This document shows positions 1 through 8,450 of a stretch of 45,944 nt of DNA, one piece after another (the stretch's first letter is position 1; the number at the start of each line of letters is the position of its first letter). This DNA is from Ignavibacteriota bacterium. Its GTDB lineage: Bacteria > Bacteroidota > Ignavibacteria > Kapaibacteriales > UBA2268. The notes under the pieces were generated by a model, which was not told the origin of the DNA, did not search any database, and saw nothing but the letters and a program-made list of their open reading frames with translations. The stretch covers positions 1 through 45,944 of the forward strand of contig JAGXGG010000030.1 in the NCBI GenBank assembly GCA_024636855.1. Direction: 5' to 3'. A program made the translations under genes and the position numbers.

Positions 1-657
1 CGTGGTCACAATTTCAATTTCAGCGACCTTATAGTAACATCTGATGCTGAGATAGCATTACGTGGAGCATTTGATGGTGGTAATGGAATTATTACTATTA
101 TCGGAACAGGTTCAATTGCACTAGGTAATCCAAACGGAGATGATTTGGTTCGTTGTGGTGGCTGGGGTATAGAGCTAGATGATGAAGGTAGTGGAGCTTG
201 GATAGGACGTGAAGGTCTAACTGCTGTAGTACGTGCTATAGACGGTAGAGGAAAGAAAACTGCGCTAACAGATATTATAGCTAATGCTTATCCTAGCATT
301 AACATAGAACAACCAAGAACAATAGTAAAAGCATATAGTGAAGGTGCTTTCCAATATCATTCGCTATCACCTTTCGTTATGCAGTGTGCCGTCGATGGTG
401 ACCCAATTTGCTTGGATATAATTGATAGATCTGCAACTCATTTACTTGAATTGCCTCTGGCACTTGTACCTAGCTTCAAAGAAAAACAAGTTGAAGTTGC
501 TTTGATGGGCGGAATCGTAGAGAATGACACACTATTAGCAGACAAATTAAAAGAAAAAATCAGCAAGAATAAATCATTAAAATTAGTAGATGCTAGATCA
601 ACTGCATTAATCGGTGCTTTGGCTATGGGGTCTGAGTTAATCGCGGAAATGAATTAA
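1..657 (+). CDS. BadF/BadG/BcrA/BcrD-type ATPase, N-acetylglucosamine kinase-like (5' truncated by window)
   Basis: The frame is open from base 1 to the TAA at 655-657, so the gene starts upstream of the window and about 218 residues are visible. The visible part carries hallmarks of the ASKHA sugar-kinase-like BadF family: a phosphate-binding loop GTGSIALG followed by GGWGIELDDEGSGAWIGREGL, then a late MGGIVEN segment. Family members phosphorylate amino sugars such as GlcNAc in cell-wall recycling; others are activators of dehydratases, which usually carry Cys residues for an Fe-S cluster that I do not see here. The sugar-kinase reading is therefore preferred, but the substrate is inferred. 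The end overlaps the stop of the convergent TPR gene by 4 bases. Confidence 0.8.
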   Translation, partial: RGHNFNFSDLIVTSDAEIALRGAFDGGNGIITIIGTGSIALGNPNGDDLVRCGGWGIELDDEGSGAWIGREGLTAVVRAIDGRGKKTALTDIIANAYPSINIEQPRTIVKAYSEGAFQYHSLSPFVMQCAVDGDPICLDIIDRSATHLLELPLALVPSFKEKQVEVALMGGIVENDTLLADKLKEKISKNKSLKLVDARSTALIGALAMGSELIAEMN

Positions 658-1970
658 TTTTTATTCTGATCTTTATTTTCTTGATTACGCAACCAGCTTC
701 TTACGCTAGTTGCTAGCTTACCTCGAGGTGAGATTTCTAGAAATTTTTCTAGATCTACTTTCGCTTTAGCATTTTGCTTATTAGCTTTGTATATCAATCC
801 TCTATTGAGCAAAGCATGAGGAGAGCTAGGTTCTATCTCTAAAGCTAGTGTATAGTCTTCTAATGCCTTTTTATCGTAGTCTAATTTTTTATATACGTTT
901 CCTCGTCCTATGTATGCACTAATATATCTCTGATTAAGCGATATAGCCTTTGTATAGTCTTTTATTGCTTCTTTTAGATAACCCTTGCCCGCTTTGCAAT
1001 TCGCTCTACCAGTGTATGCGTTGGCGATACTACCGTCTCTAGCTATAACTTCATTGTATGCCTTTAGTCCGTTTAGATAATCTTTGAGTGCAGTATATAC
1101 GTTACCTTGATTATTGTAATATACGGCATTATCAGGGTCTAGATTTATCGCTTTACCAAAATCAGCCAAAGCCTTATCATTTTCCTTAAAACTAAAGTAT
1201 AAAAGTCCGCGCGTATTGTATGCATCTGGGTCCGAGCTATTGTACTCGACTAATTTATTTACATCTTCCAAAGCTCGTTCTTTTTCATTGAATCTAGCTA
1301 ATAGAATCGCTCTCGATTTTAAAGTATCAGCATCTTCAGGTCTTAATCTTAGCACGGCCGAATAGTCTTTTACTGCATTAAGAAAATCTCCTTCAGCTAT
1401 ATAGCAAGCAGCTCTTTTGCGGAGTGCTTCCATATTCTCATGGTCTATTTTTATAGCGCGCGAATAATCTAAATTAGCTTCTTCATTACTACCTGCTTTG
1501 AAAAATAGATCACCCCTTATTATATAAGCTTCAGTTATTCCATTATTATGAGATAATGCTTCATTTATCATCTGCAAAGCTTCGACAAAATTATTTTCAG
1601 CAGCATATATTTTCGCTTTTGCTAGATAAGCAAAAGAAAATGAAGAGTTTAGTTTGATAGATTCATTGTATAGTTTTAACGCACTTTGATGTTCACCATT
1701 TTTGAAATATAGATTACCTTTTTTGAAATATACAAAAGAGAATGTTGGGTTCATCTTTATACACTGGTTGTAATCTTCCATTGCAGCAGAGAGATTATCA
1801 AGCTCATAGAAGCAATTCCCTCTTTTGTAAAAATAGAGTGAATTTTTATCATAAAGTGAGATAGCAGTATTGAAACATTCGAGTGCATTGGAGAAATTTT
1901 CGGTCTTATAGAAGTTTTCTCCCTTTTCAGCCCAACTTTCGGCTTCATTTATTTCGTTTTTCTTTGTCAT
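654..1970 (-). CDS. Cytoplasmic tetratricopeptide repeat protein
   Basis: 438 residues, almost entirely made of consecutive 34-residue TPR units (about twelve) with the usual pattern of small and aromatic residues (for example ALEDYTLALEIEPSSPHAL and ALADFGKAINLDPDNAVYY). It begins MTKKNEINEAESWAEKG, with no signal peptide or membrane segment, so it is probably cytoplasmic. TPR arrays form superhelical scaffolds for protein binding; nothing in the sequence names the partner. It stands alone on the minus strand, with about 95 bases between its start and the divergent DJ-1 gene. The C-terminal tail ends in a short charged stretch rich in Lys and Asn. Confidence 0.85.
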   Translation of the reverse strand: MTKKNEINEAESWAEKGENFYKTENFSNALECFNTAISLYDKNSLYFYKRGNCFYELDNLSAAMEDYNQCIKMNPTFSFVYFKKGNLYFKNGEHQSALKLYNESIKLNSSFSFAYLAKAKIYAAENNFVEALQMINEALSHNNGITEAYIIRGDLFFKAGSNEEANLDYSRAIKIDHENMEALRKRAACYIAEGDFLNAVKDYSAVLRLRPEDADTLKSRAILLARFNEKERALEDVNKLVEYNSSDPDAYNTRGLLYFSFKENDKALADFGKAINLDPDNAVYYNNQGNVYTALKDYLNGLKAYNEVIARDGSIANAYTGRANCKAGKGYLKEAIKDYTKAISLNQRYISAYIGRGNVYKKLDYDKKALEDYTLALEIEPSSPHALLNRGLIYKANKQNAKAKVDLEKFLEISPRGKLATSVRSWLRNQENKDQNKN

Positions 1971-2065
1971 TTTGCGATATTATACTTTATTAGCAGCAAA
2001 AAAAATAAATTCTATATTACAATCGGCAATATCATTAAAGATATTTAAAATAATCGGATAAATCA

Positions 2066-2620
2066 ATGGAAAAAAGTGTTCTTGTACCAATTGCTCACGG
2101 AAGTGAAGAATTAGAAACAGTAACTATAATCGATTTACTAAGGCGCGCAGATATAAAAGTAACTGTAGCTGGTGAAAATGATATGGTCACTTTTTCTCGT
2201 GGGGTGAAGATTATACCCGATATACTTCTTGCTGAAGTGCCCGAATATGAAAACTTTGGGGCTATTATATTACCTGGTGGTGGCCAAGGTGTAGATAATT
2301 TTATAGAAGATGATCATCTATTAAAGATAGTAAAGTATAATATTCGAAAAAATAACCTGATTTGCGCTATATGTGCAGCACCACTATTTTTAACTCATCA
2401 TAATTTAATAGATGAATCAGTTATGATAACTTCATTCCCAGAAGTGAGAGAGGAATTGAACCACAAGAATTATTCGGAAGATGACGTGGTAGTTAGTAGC
2501 AATTATATAACTAGCCGAGGGGCTGGTACAGCAATTGATTTTACTTTGAGAATTATAGGAACTATGACCAACTTAGAAACAGCGCAAAGAGTAGCAAAGG
2601 AAATTTGCTATAAATATTGA
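2066..2620 (+). CDS. DJ-1/PfpI family protein (YajL/ThiJ-like)
   Basis: 184 residues, the normal length for the DJ-1 subfamily. It opens KSVLVPIAHGSEELE, with the conserved acidic residue (Glu15) that polarises the nucleophile. The nucleophilic elbow AICAAP places Cys103 as the reactive cysteine. The late TSRGAGTAIDF motif matches the DJ-1 consensus near the C-terminus. The family is linked to glyoxalase or protein-deglycase-like activity and to oxidative stress; the exact reaction is debated. It is the first gene of a four-gene plus-strand run, and its TGA stop overlaps the TTG start of the patatin gene. Confidence 0.88.
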   Translation: MEKSVLVPIAHGSEELETVTIIDLLRRADIKVTVAGENDMVTFSRGVKIIPDILLAEVPEYENFGAIILPGGGQGVDNFIEDDHLLKIVKYNIRKNNLICAICAAPLFLTHHNLIDESVMITSFPEVREELNHKNYSEDDVVVSSNYITSRGAGTAIDFTLRIIGTMTNLETAQRVAKEICYKY

Positions 2621-4803
2621 AATACTTTTTAAAAATATTAATAGCAGCCTTGCTCATTTGTTCTTCCGCTGACTCAGCAGAGAAGAAAGGAACCGCATTA
2701 GTTCTAAGTGGAGGTGGAGCAAGAGGAATAGCACAAATCGGTGTTCTACGTGAGTTAGAAAGGCAAAACGTACAAATTGACTATATAGTTGGAACTAGCA
2801 TAGGTGCAGTGATAGGTGGGTTATATGCTACAGGATATACTCCAGATGAGATAGAGATTATGATGGTTAGTGCAGATTGGGATGACTTGTTAGCAGCTTC
2901 CAATTTCTATAATCGTAATAAGATGTTCATAGATCAAAAGAAATACTATGACCGTAAGTTGATTAATCTGCGTTTTGATGATTATAAATTTCAGATGCCA
3001 CAAGCCATAAGTAATGGATATAGATTTTCTGAATTTTTACAAGAAAAAATATTAAAGTCTGAATATGCATTTGTAAGTGATTTTGATAGTTTGAAAATCC
3101 CATTTAGAGCTATCTCTTTGGATATAGTAAAGGGTAAGCCCTATATATTCAGAGATGGGGATCTAATGACAGCTATGCGGGCGAGTACTACTGTACCCCT
3201 TAGATTTACACCTGTTGAGCTCGACTCGATGATACTAATTGATGGAGGGCCAGTTGCAAATATACCTTTCGAGCAAACCATACAAGAATTTAACCCCGAA
3301 CATATAATTGTAGTAAATACTACTTCAGATATTTTTACATATAAAGATTTGCATAATCCTGTGAATATAGCTGATCAAGTTGTTAGTGTTATTATGCAGT
3401 CAAATGAAGATATGGCGAAAGAAAAAAGTGATTTTTACATAGAGCCAAATCTCAGTGGTATTTTTAACTCAGATTTTATAGGATTAGATACTATTATAGA
3501 AAAAGGTGAACAAGCAGCTAGTATTATTGACTTTAGCAGTATTGCAGGATTTATAAAAATCGATTATTATTCAGCTCCTTATAATTTAATCCTAAATGAT
3601 ATAACAATAATAGGTAATGATAGAACTGATAAGATGCTAATATTATCCGAATTGAGTATCAATAAGGGTGAGATAATTACCACTAAAGATTTATTTAACC
3701 TATGGCAAAGCATATATTCGACTGAGCTTTTTTCTCAAGTTAGAGTTATACCTAAGTTAATAGATGGAAAAATGTTAGATATAGTAATTGAAGTCAAGGA
3801 AAAAGGTACTCAACTAATTCTATTGGGTGCAAGGATTGACAATGAGAGAAACACTCAAGTAGAACTCGATTTGATTAGTGAGAATTTTTTGAATACTGGT
3901 ACTAGGTCTTTATTGGGCATAGCCGCAGGTGCTCGTAACCAGAAGTTAATTCTGTCTATTTCAAACCCTAAAGTTCTAAACTTACCTATAAATTTCAATT
4001 TGACAGCTTATTATAACAATGTACTTTACCGTACATACAGTCCAGAATCACTAACTAATAACAATTACAACCGTATCCAAAATGGTCAATATAAGGTAGA
4101 GAATTATGGATTTAATGTAGCTACGGGTACTAACTTTGATAAGTCGGGTAAGATAAACTTCGGTTTTCAGCTAGAACAGCAAAGAGCATATAACCTAGAA
4201 TCGGAACCCAATGAATACAAAAACGTATCTACTTTCTTTATTCGCACGTTAATAGATAGTAAAAACAAGTCCAATTTTGCTAGTCAAGGTACGTTAATAG
4301 ATTTGAATTTCGAATCAAATTTGCTTTCTTTAGAAAATGATGTTAATTTTTCTAAATTGGAATTTGTATTAGACGCTTACGTTACTCCAATTAGTGATTT
4401 TACTATTAATCCGTTTATCATGTTCGGATTAGGTGATAAAACAACTCCTTTAGCTGAGTTTTGGGGTTTGGGTGGTCAAGATATGTTCTATGGTATGCGA
4501 GAATATGAGCGAATAGGAAGGCAGATATTAGTATCATCATTAGAGTTCAGATATAAGCTACCATTTGAGATATTCTTCGACACTTATGCTTCATTTAGAT
4601 ATGACGTAGGTGGAGTTTGGAGCGTACCAGAACAAATAAAATTCTCGAATTTGAGACAAGGTATTGGTGGCAGTTTATCGTTTGATACACCCGTAGGCCC
4701 GGCCAGTTTTTCTTTAGGAAATAGTTTCTATTTTCTGAATAATCCAGATAGGGTTATCTTTGGACCTTTATTGGGATATTTTGCGATAGGTATTAATTTA
4801 TAA
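2617..4803 (+). CDS. Patatin-like phospholipase fused to POTRA and outer-membrane beta-barrel (type Vd-like)
   Basis: 728 residues. A signal peptide (KYFLKILIAALLICSSADSA) precedes a patatin domain with oxyanion loop GGGARG (32-37), nucleophile elbow GTSIG (Ser61) and the dyad Asp in DGG (Asp209). A POTRA-like stretch (about 325-395) and a C-terminal barrel of alternating strands ending in hydrophobic residues follow. This order matches the PlpD/FplA class of self-secreting lipases, in which the barrel exports or anchors the patatin domain; I infer phospholipase A activity at the cell surface. The start is an unusual TTG overlapping the previous TGA (TTGA). It is chosen because the signal peptide begins there and no ATG follows for many codons; AAGGAAA lies 13 bases upstream. 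Confidence 0.88.
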   Translation: MKYFLKILIAALLICSSADSAEKKGTALVLSGGGARGIAQIGVLRELERQNVQIDYIVGTSIGAVIGGLYATGYTPDEIEIMMVSADWDDLLAASNFYNRNKMFIDQKKYYDRKLINLRFDDYKFQMPQAISNGYRFSEFLQEKILKSEYAFVSDFDSLKIPFRAISLDIVKGKPYIFRDGDLMTAMRASTTVPLRFTPVELDSMILIDGGPVANIPFEQTIQEFNPEHIIVVNTTSDIFTYKDLHNPVNIADQVVSVIMQSNEDMAKEKSDFYIEPNLSGIFNSDFIGLDTIIEKGEQAASIIDFSSIAGFIKIDYYSAPYNLILNDITIIGNDRTDKMLILSELSINKGEIITTKDLFNLWQSIYSTELFSQVRVIPKLIDGKMLDIVIEVKEKGTQLILLGARIDNERNTQVELDLISENFLNTGTRSLLGIAAGARNQKLILSISNPKVLNLPINFNLTAYYNNVLYRTYSPESLTNNNYNRIQNGQYKVENYGFNVATGTNFDKSGKINFGFQLEQQRAYNLESEPNEYKNVSTFFIRTLIDSKNKSNFASQGTLIDLNFESNLLSLENDVNFSKLEFVLDAYVTPISDFTINPFIMFGLGDKTTPLAEFWGLGGQDMFYGMREYERIGRQILVSSLEFRYKLPFEIFFDTYASFRYDVGGVWSVPEQIKFSNLRQGIGGSLSFDTPVGPASFSLGNSFYFLNNPDRVIFGPLLGYFAIGINL

Positions 4804-4819
4804 AAAAGAGATAATAGTT

Positions 4820-5317
4820 ATGAAGAACTTGAATTACAAAGTAATATTACTAATAGTGCTCACCTCTGTTGTGCTAGCATTTGCTTATAACTATAGTGAT
4901 ATAAGCACTAAAGGGCTATCATATCTAACAGACAAAGGTCCTGCAATATCTGACTCTCTACTCGAAGTCGGATTGAATAACAAAACAGATGCTAGCTCAA
5001 AGTTAGAAGGCGGAACAATAACTTACGAGCAAATAAAAGCTCGAGTTGATAATCCTGATTTTATAATTATTGATGCCCGAAGCCCAGAAGATTATGCAAA
5101 AGGGAAAATAGGAGAAGCTATTAATATATTCCCTTACGGTGACGAATCGAAGTATTTTGAACAGGTTTATACTCTACCTAGAGACAAGAAATTTTTGATT
5201 TACTGTACTGGTGGAGATTGTGATTTGTCTCATCATCTAGCCGAAGATATGAAAACTGCTGGATTTGAGAATATGTTCATATACGTTGGCGGTTGGGAAG
5301 AGTGGGTAACCAAATAA
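4820..5317 (+). CDS. Membrane-anchored rhodanese-like domain protein
   Basis: 165 residues. An N-terminal hydrophobic segment (about 8-24, VILLIVLTSVVLAFAY) should act as an uncleaved anchor or signal, placing the domain in the periplasm. The rhodanese domain covers about 65-165, with IIDARSPEDYAKGKIGEAINI and the active loop CTGGDC, giving catalytic Cys129 and a second Cys134. Rhodanese domains carry a persulfide on the loop cysteine for sulfur transfer; the donor and acceptor are not evident. The gene lies 16 bases after the patatin gene, and its TAA is immediately followed by the ATG of the sigma-54 activator gene, so the four genes are probably one transcript. Confidence 0.87.
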   Translation: MKNLNYKVILLIVLTSVVLAFAYNYSDISTKGLSYLTDKGPAISDSLLEVGLNNKTDASSKLEGGTITYEQIKARVDNPDFIIIDARSPEDYAKGKIGEAINIFPYGDESKYFEQVYTLPRDKKFLIYCTGGDCDLSHHLAEDMKTAGFENMFIYVGGWEEWVTK

Positions 5318-6511
5318 ATGGATAATAGTACTATACATAGTGACAAATTACTAGAGAAAAAGTTCGGTATAATCGGGACAGCTGAACCCATGCGCAAAGC
5401 AAAAAAGCTATTGCTCAAGGCAGCGCCGACAGAGTTGTCAGTTCTGATAACAGGTGAGACTGGCACCGGTAAAGATGTATTTGCCAAAGCTATTCACGGA
5501 TTGAGTAAGCGTAGAGGTAATAATTTCGTCAGTGTGAACTGCGGTGCTATACCAGAAACTCTACTCGAATCTGAACTATTTGGTCATGAAAAAGGAGCTT
5601 TTACTAGCGCCGTTGACCAAAGAATAGGCTACTTCGAGACTGCTGACAATGGTACTATATTCCTAGATGAGATAGGCGAGATGCCTGTAGAAACTCAAGT
5701 AAAACTACTGCGAGTATTAGAGTCTGGTGAGTTTTCTAGGCTTGGTTCATCAGATAATCGCAAAGTAGATGTACGAGTAATTGCTGCCACTAACCGCGAG
5801 TTAGAAGAGAGAGTAGAACAAAAGCAATTCAGACAAGATTTGTATTTTAGATTGAGATCTGTTCATATACAGCTACCCTCACTTAGAGAGCACCCAGAGG
5901 ACATAGAGCCACTTTTCTACTATTTTGCAAACAGAACAGCTAATAATATTGGTCTCGATTTTAAAGGTATCAGCATAGAAGCACTCGAAATACTAAAGAG
6001 CCAACCTTGGGATGGGAATGTTCGAGAGCTAAAAAACCTAATAGAGACTATGCTTACTCTTGAAGCAAAAGAATTCATAGAAGCAGAGAATGTAACTAAA
6101 TATATAAGACCGTCGCTCCCACGTCACACTAAGCCGAGACAAACGGCGCTAGTGACTACTACTCATACGGGTGATGACAACCCAAACTTAGAGCTAGGAA
6201 TTATATTCCGTACACTGCTTGAGATAAAAAATGATATTCAAGACCTAAAACGAGAAGTTCATTTCAATACTCTAAAACTTGAGGAAGTAGTCGCTAATCA
6301 AAACGAAATAATGATTCAGACTGCCGACGAAGTAATAGAAAATGATGAAATGCTCGAAGGATTCGATACTCTAAACCTAGCAAATATAGAAAAACGACTA
6401 ATCGTTTTCTCACTCAACCGATTCGAGGGTAATCGCCGCTTAGCTGCCAAAGAGCTAGGTATAAGTGAGCGTACTCTCTACCGCAAACTAAAGCAATATG
6501 ATTTGGATTGA
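5318..6511 (+). CDS. Sigma-54-type AAA+ transcriptional activator without sensor domain (GAFTSA variant)
   Basis: 397 residues. The AAA+ domain starts almost at once (residue 16), as in PspF, with no receiver, GAF or PAS domain. Walker A is GETGTGKD (46-53) and Walker B TIFLDEIG (113-120); arginine-finger region RQDLYFRLRS is present. The sigma-54 contact loop reads GAFTSA (93-98) instead of GAFTGA. A charged, coiled-coil-like linker (about 285-345, LLEIKNDIQDLKREV) leads to a C-terminal Fis-type helix-turn-helix ending RTLYRKLKQYDLD. It should bind an enhancer and remodel sigma-54 RNA polymerase. Control may come through a partner protein, since no input domain is present. It is the last gene of the DJ-1 to rhodanese run. 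Confidence 0.9.
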   Translation: MDNSTIHSDKLLEKKFGIIGTAEPMRKAKKLLLKAAPTELSVLITGETGTGKDVFAKAIHGLSKRRGNNFVSVNCGAIPETLLESELFGHEKGAFTSAVDQRIGYFETADNGTIFLDEIGEMPVETQVKLLRVLESGEFSRLGSSDNRKVDVRVIAATNRELEERVEQKQFRQDLYFRLRSVHIQLPSLREHPEDIEPLFYYFANRTANNIGLDFKGISIEALEILKSQPWDGNVRELKNLIETMLTLEAKEFIEAENVTKYIRPSLPRHTKPRQTALVTTTHTGDDNPNLELGIIFRTLLEIKNDIQDLKREVHFNTLKLEEVVANQNEIMIQTADEVIENDEMLEGFDTLNLANIEKRLIVFSLNRFEGNRRLAAKELGISERTLYRKLKQYDLD

Positions 6512-6605
6512 TAATAAGTAAGCCTATAGCTACTAAATTAAGATTCTTGTATTAAAAATAAATTTGATAATTTGGGTTTATTATCTTTTCAATTGAGGTT
6601 TTCAA

Positions 6606-6950
6606 ATGCAAAAAATACTTCTATTCCTATCAGGGATTGGCTTCATATTCCCCAATATATTTACTATCAAAGAAAGCATAGAATTCGGCAATATACTTTT
6701 CTGGACCGACCCTTCTAGAACATTCGAGGCAATATATGCGAATAATATAGTAACAGGATTTACTCTTGATTTATTCCTAATGGTTGTTGTCTTTTTTACT
6801 TGGTCTAATTACGAAGCAAAGCGATTAGGAATACAGAATATATACACTCTATGGGTTTTGACTTTGCTCTTTGGAGCAGCTGGGCCTTTCCCATTATTCT
6901 TATATATGAGAAACAAAAGAATAACTGAATTGCAATTGGTTGGGGAGTAA
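6606..6950 (+). CDS. Small integral membrane protein, DUF2834-like
   Basis: 114 residues with three hydrophobic segments (about 3-17, 51-68 and 82-103). The pattern of an N-terminal segment, an NNIVTGFTLDLFLMVVVFFTW segment and a final GAAGPFPLFLYMRNKR segment is that of DUF2834 membrane proteins. Function is unknown. A likely ribosome site (TTGAGG, about ten bases upstream) supports the start. It follows the regulator gene after 94 bases and converges on the end of the nosY gene 17 bases downstream, with no clear hairpin terminator between them. Confidence 0.75.
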   Translation: MQKILLFLSGIGFIFPNIFTIKESIEFGNILFWTDPSRTFEAIYANNIVTGFTLDLFLMVVVFFTWSNYEAKRLGIQNIYTLWVLTLLFGAAGPFPLFLYMRNKRITELQLVGE

Positions 6951-6967
6951 TGAATATTCTATTCTTT

Positions 6968-7750
6968 CTAAAAATCCTTTTTCATTGATATTCTATTGAT
7001 GAAGTAAACCGGTACAACGGTCCATATCAGTAGTGCGGATAGAGATAATGCAAACCCAAATGAGCTACCAAAGAATTTGTTGAATACAGCTCCAGTATAG
7101 CCAAGTAGGGCAGAGATATCTAGTTTTAGCATCAGCAATACTCTAGATAAATCAATAGGATTAAGGAATGTCATCACTAATGATATTTTCTCTAGTGGGT
7201 AGTTATCAAGCATAGATAATATAAATAGCTGCATACCATCATATACCAGAGCTAGAAGTAGCCAAGTCAGTATAGACAGACCAAAGCCCTTGATTTTGTT
7301 ATCAGTTATTAGTGATATAAGAAATGATAATGCCGAGAAAATGAAAGTAAGAAATACACCCACAAAAAGTAAAATCGAAAGCACAGTGTAATCAACTGAG
7401 TAAGTAAATGAGTGAATAACAAATGGAATAAGAACTCCCAAAAAATAACCGATAGATAGTGAAAGAGTCATACCTAAATACTGCCCGATGAATATGTCTC
7501 GACGTTTCAAAGGTTGTGCTAATAGTAGTTCTGTGAACTCACGAGAATTATAGAAATTCACTGTTCCGAATACTGTAGCTATTAGTGGGCATAGTATAAC
7601 TACTACATTTAGCAATCCTACTATAGTTTTAGCCTCATCACCTGTTATATATAGCAATCCTTGAGTTATCATCAAGAAGAATAGGAAATAAATCAGTGTC
7701 CATTTGCTACGTAGCAAATCATAAAAACTATACTTTAATATTTTCAGCAT
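6968..7750 (-). CDS. nosY: NosY: ABC transporter permease for N2O reductase maturation
   Basis: 260 residues from the chosen ATG (MLKILKYSFYDLLRSKW). An in-frame start eight codons earlier (7774) lies deeper inside nosF and is less likely. There are about six membrane helices and the topology of ABC-2 type permeases. NosY with the NosF ATPase forms the NosFY transporter, which works with periplasmic NosD in assembly of the copper-sulfur centre CuZ of NosZ. The motif NSREFTELLLAQPLKRRDIF between helices is typical of this permease group. It is the last gene of the nos operon, and its start overlaps the nosF stop by 23 bases, suggesting translational coupling. Confidence 0.92.
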   Translation of the reverse strand: MLKILKYSFYDLLRSKWTLIYFLFFLMITQGLLYITGDEAKTIVGLLNVVVILCPLIATVFGTVNFYNSREFTELLLAQPLKRRDIFIGQYLGMTLSLSIGYFLGVLIPFVIHSFTYSVDYTVLSILLFVGVFLTFIFSALSFLISLITDNKIKGFGLSILTWLLLALVYDGMQLFILSMLDNYPLEKISLVMTFLNPIDLSRVLLMLKLDISALLGYTGAVFNKFFGSSFGFALSLSALLIWTVVPVYFINRISMKKDF

Positions 7751-8450
7751 TTTTGTGTTCCAGTAAATGTGCAATCGACTTTTCTAAGTTATCTTCACCT
7801 GCAAATTCCTTTATATCAGGTATAGTACCTCGGAAGTAAACTTTTCCTTCTAAAAGGAATAATATTTCATCAGATAAATCTTCGACCAAACTCATTATGT
7901 GAGTTGTTATTAATATATTTTTACCCTTGTCTCTTTCTTCTAGTATTAGTTCTTTTAGTCTTACTAATGCAATAGGGTCTAGCCCAGTAGATGGCTCATC
8001 GAGCACTATCACTGGATTATCGTACATCATAGCAAGTAATATGTTCACTTTCTGCTTTGTACCGCCAGAAAGGTGCTTTATCTTCTTTCCTAAGTGAGAT
8101 TCCAAAGCGAAAAGGTCTATTAGTCTTTTCTCATTTGGAGTGCCACCTCTGATGTCTTTGATTAGGTTGATTAATTCAGTTACTGTTAGGTTCTCTGGGA
8201 ACCGGGCTATTTGTGGTAAATAGCTAATGTCATTTTTATATTGCCATTCTTTCTTTATTGGCTTTCCATCAAATAGTATTTCACCCTTATCTGGATATAC
8301 CATTCCTAATAGCATTTTGATAAGAGTAGTTTTACCAGAACCATTAGGTCCTAGTATAGCTGTGATACCCCCACCACTTACTTCAGCACTAACACCCGTT
8401 AGTACTTCTAACTTTCCGAATGCTTTATATATGTTTTGAAATTGTATCAT
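7728..8450 (-). CDS. nosF: NosF: ABC transporter ATP-binding protein
   Basis: 240 residues with a complete nucleotide-binding domain: Walker A GPNGSGKTT (34-42), Q-loop Gln80 (SYLPQ), signature LSGGTKQK (127-134), Walker B VIVLDE (147-152) with PSTGLD after it, and the switch His in ITTH. It powers the NosFYD machinery that delivers sulfur for the CuZ centre of NosZ. The gene overlaps nosD upstream by 26 bases and nosY downstream by 23. This nested arrangement, together with the neighbouring NosD and NosY, makes the assignment secure compared with a generic ABC ATPase. Confidence 0.93.
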   Translation of the reverse strand: MIQFQNIYKAFGKLEVLTGVSAEVSGGGITAILGPNGSGKTTLIKMLLGMVYPDKGEILFDGKPIKKEWQYKNDISYLPQIARFPENLTVTELINLIKDIRGGTPNEKRLIDLFALESHLGKKIKHLSGGTKQKVNILLAMMYDNPVIVLDEPSTGLDPIALVRLKELILEERDKGKNILITTHIMSLVEDLSDEILFLLEGKVYFRGTIPDIKEFAGEDNLEKSIAHLLEHKNAENIKV

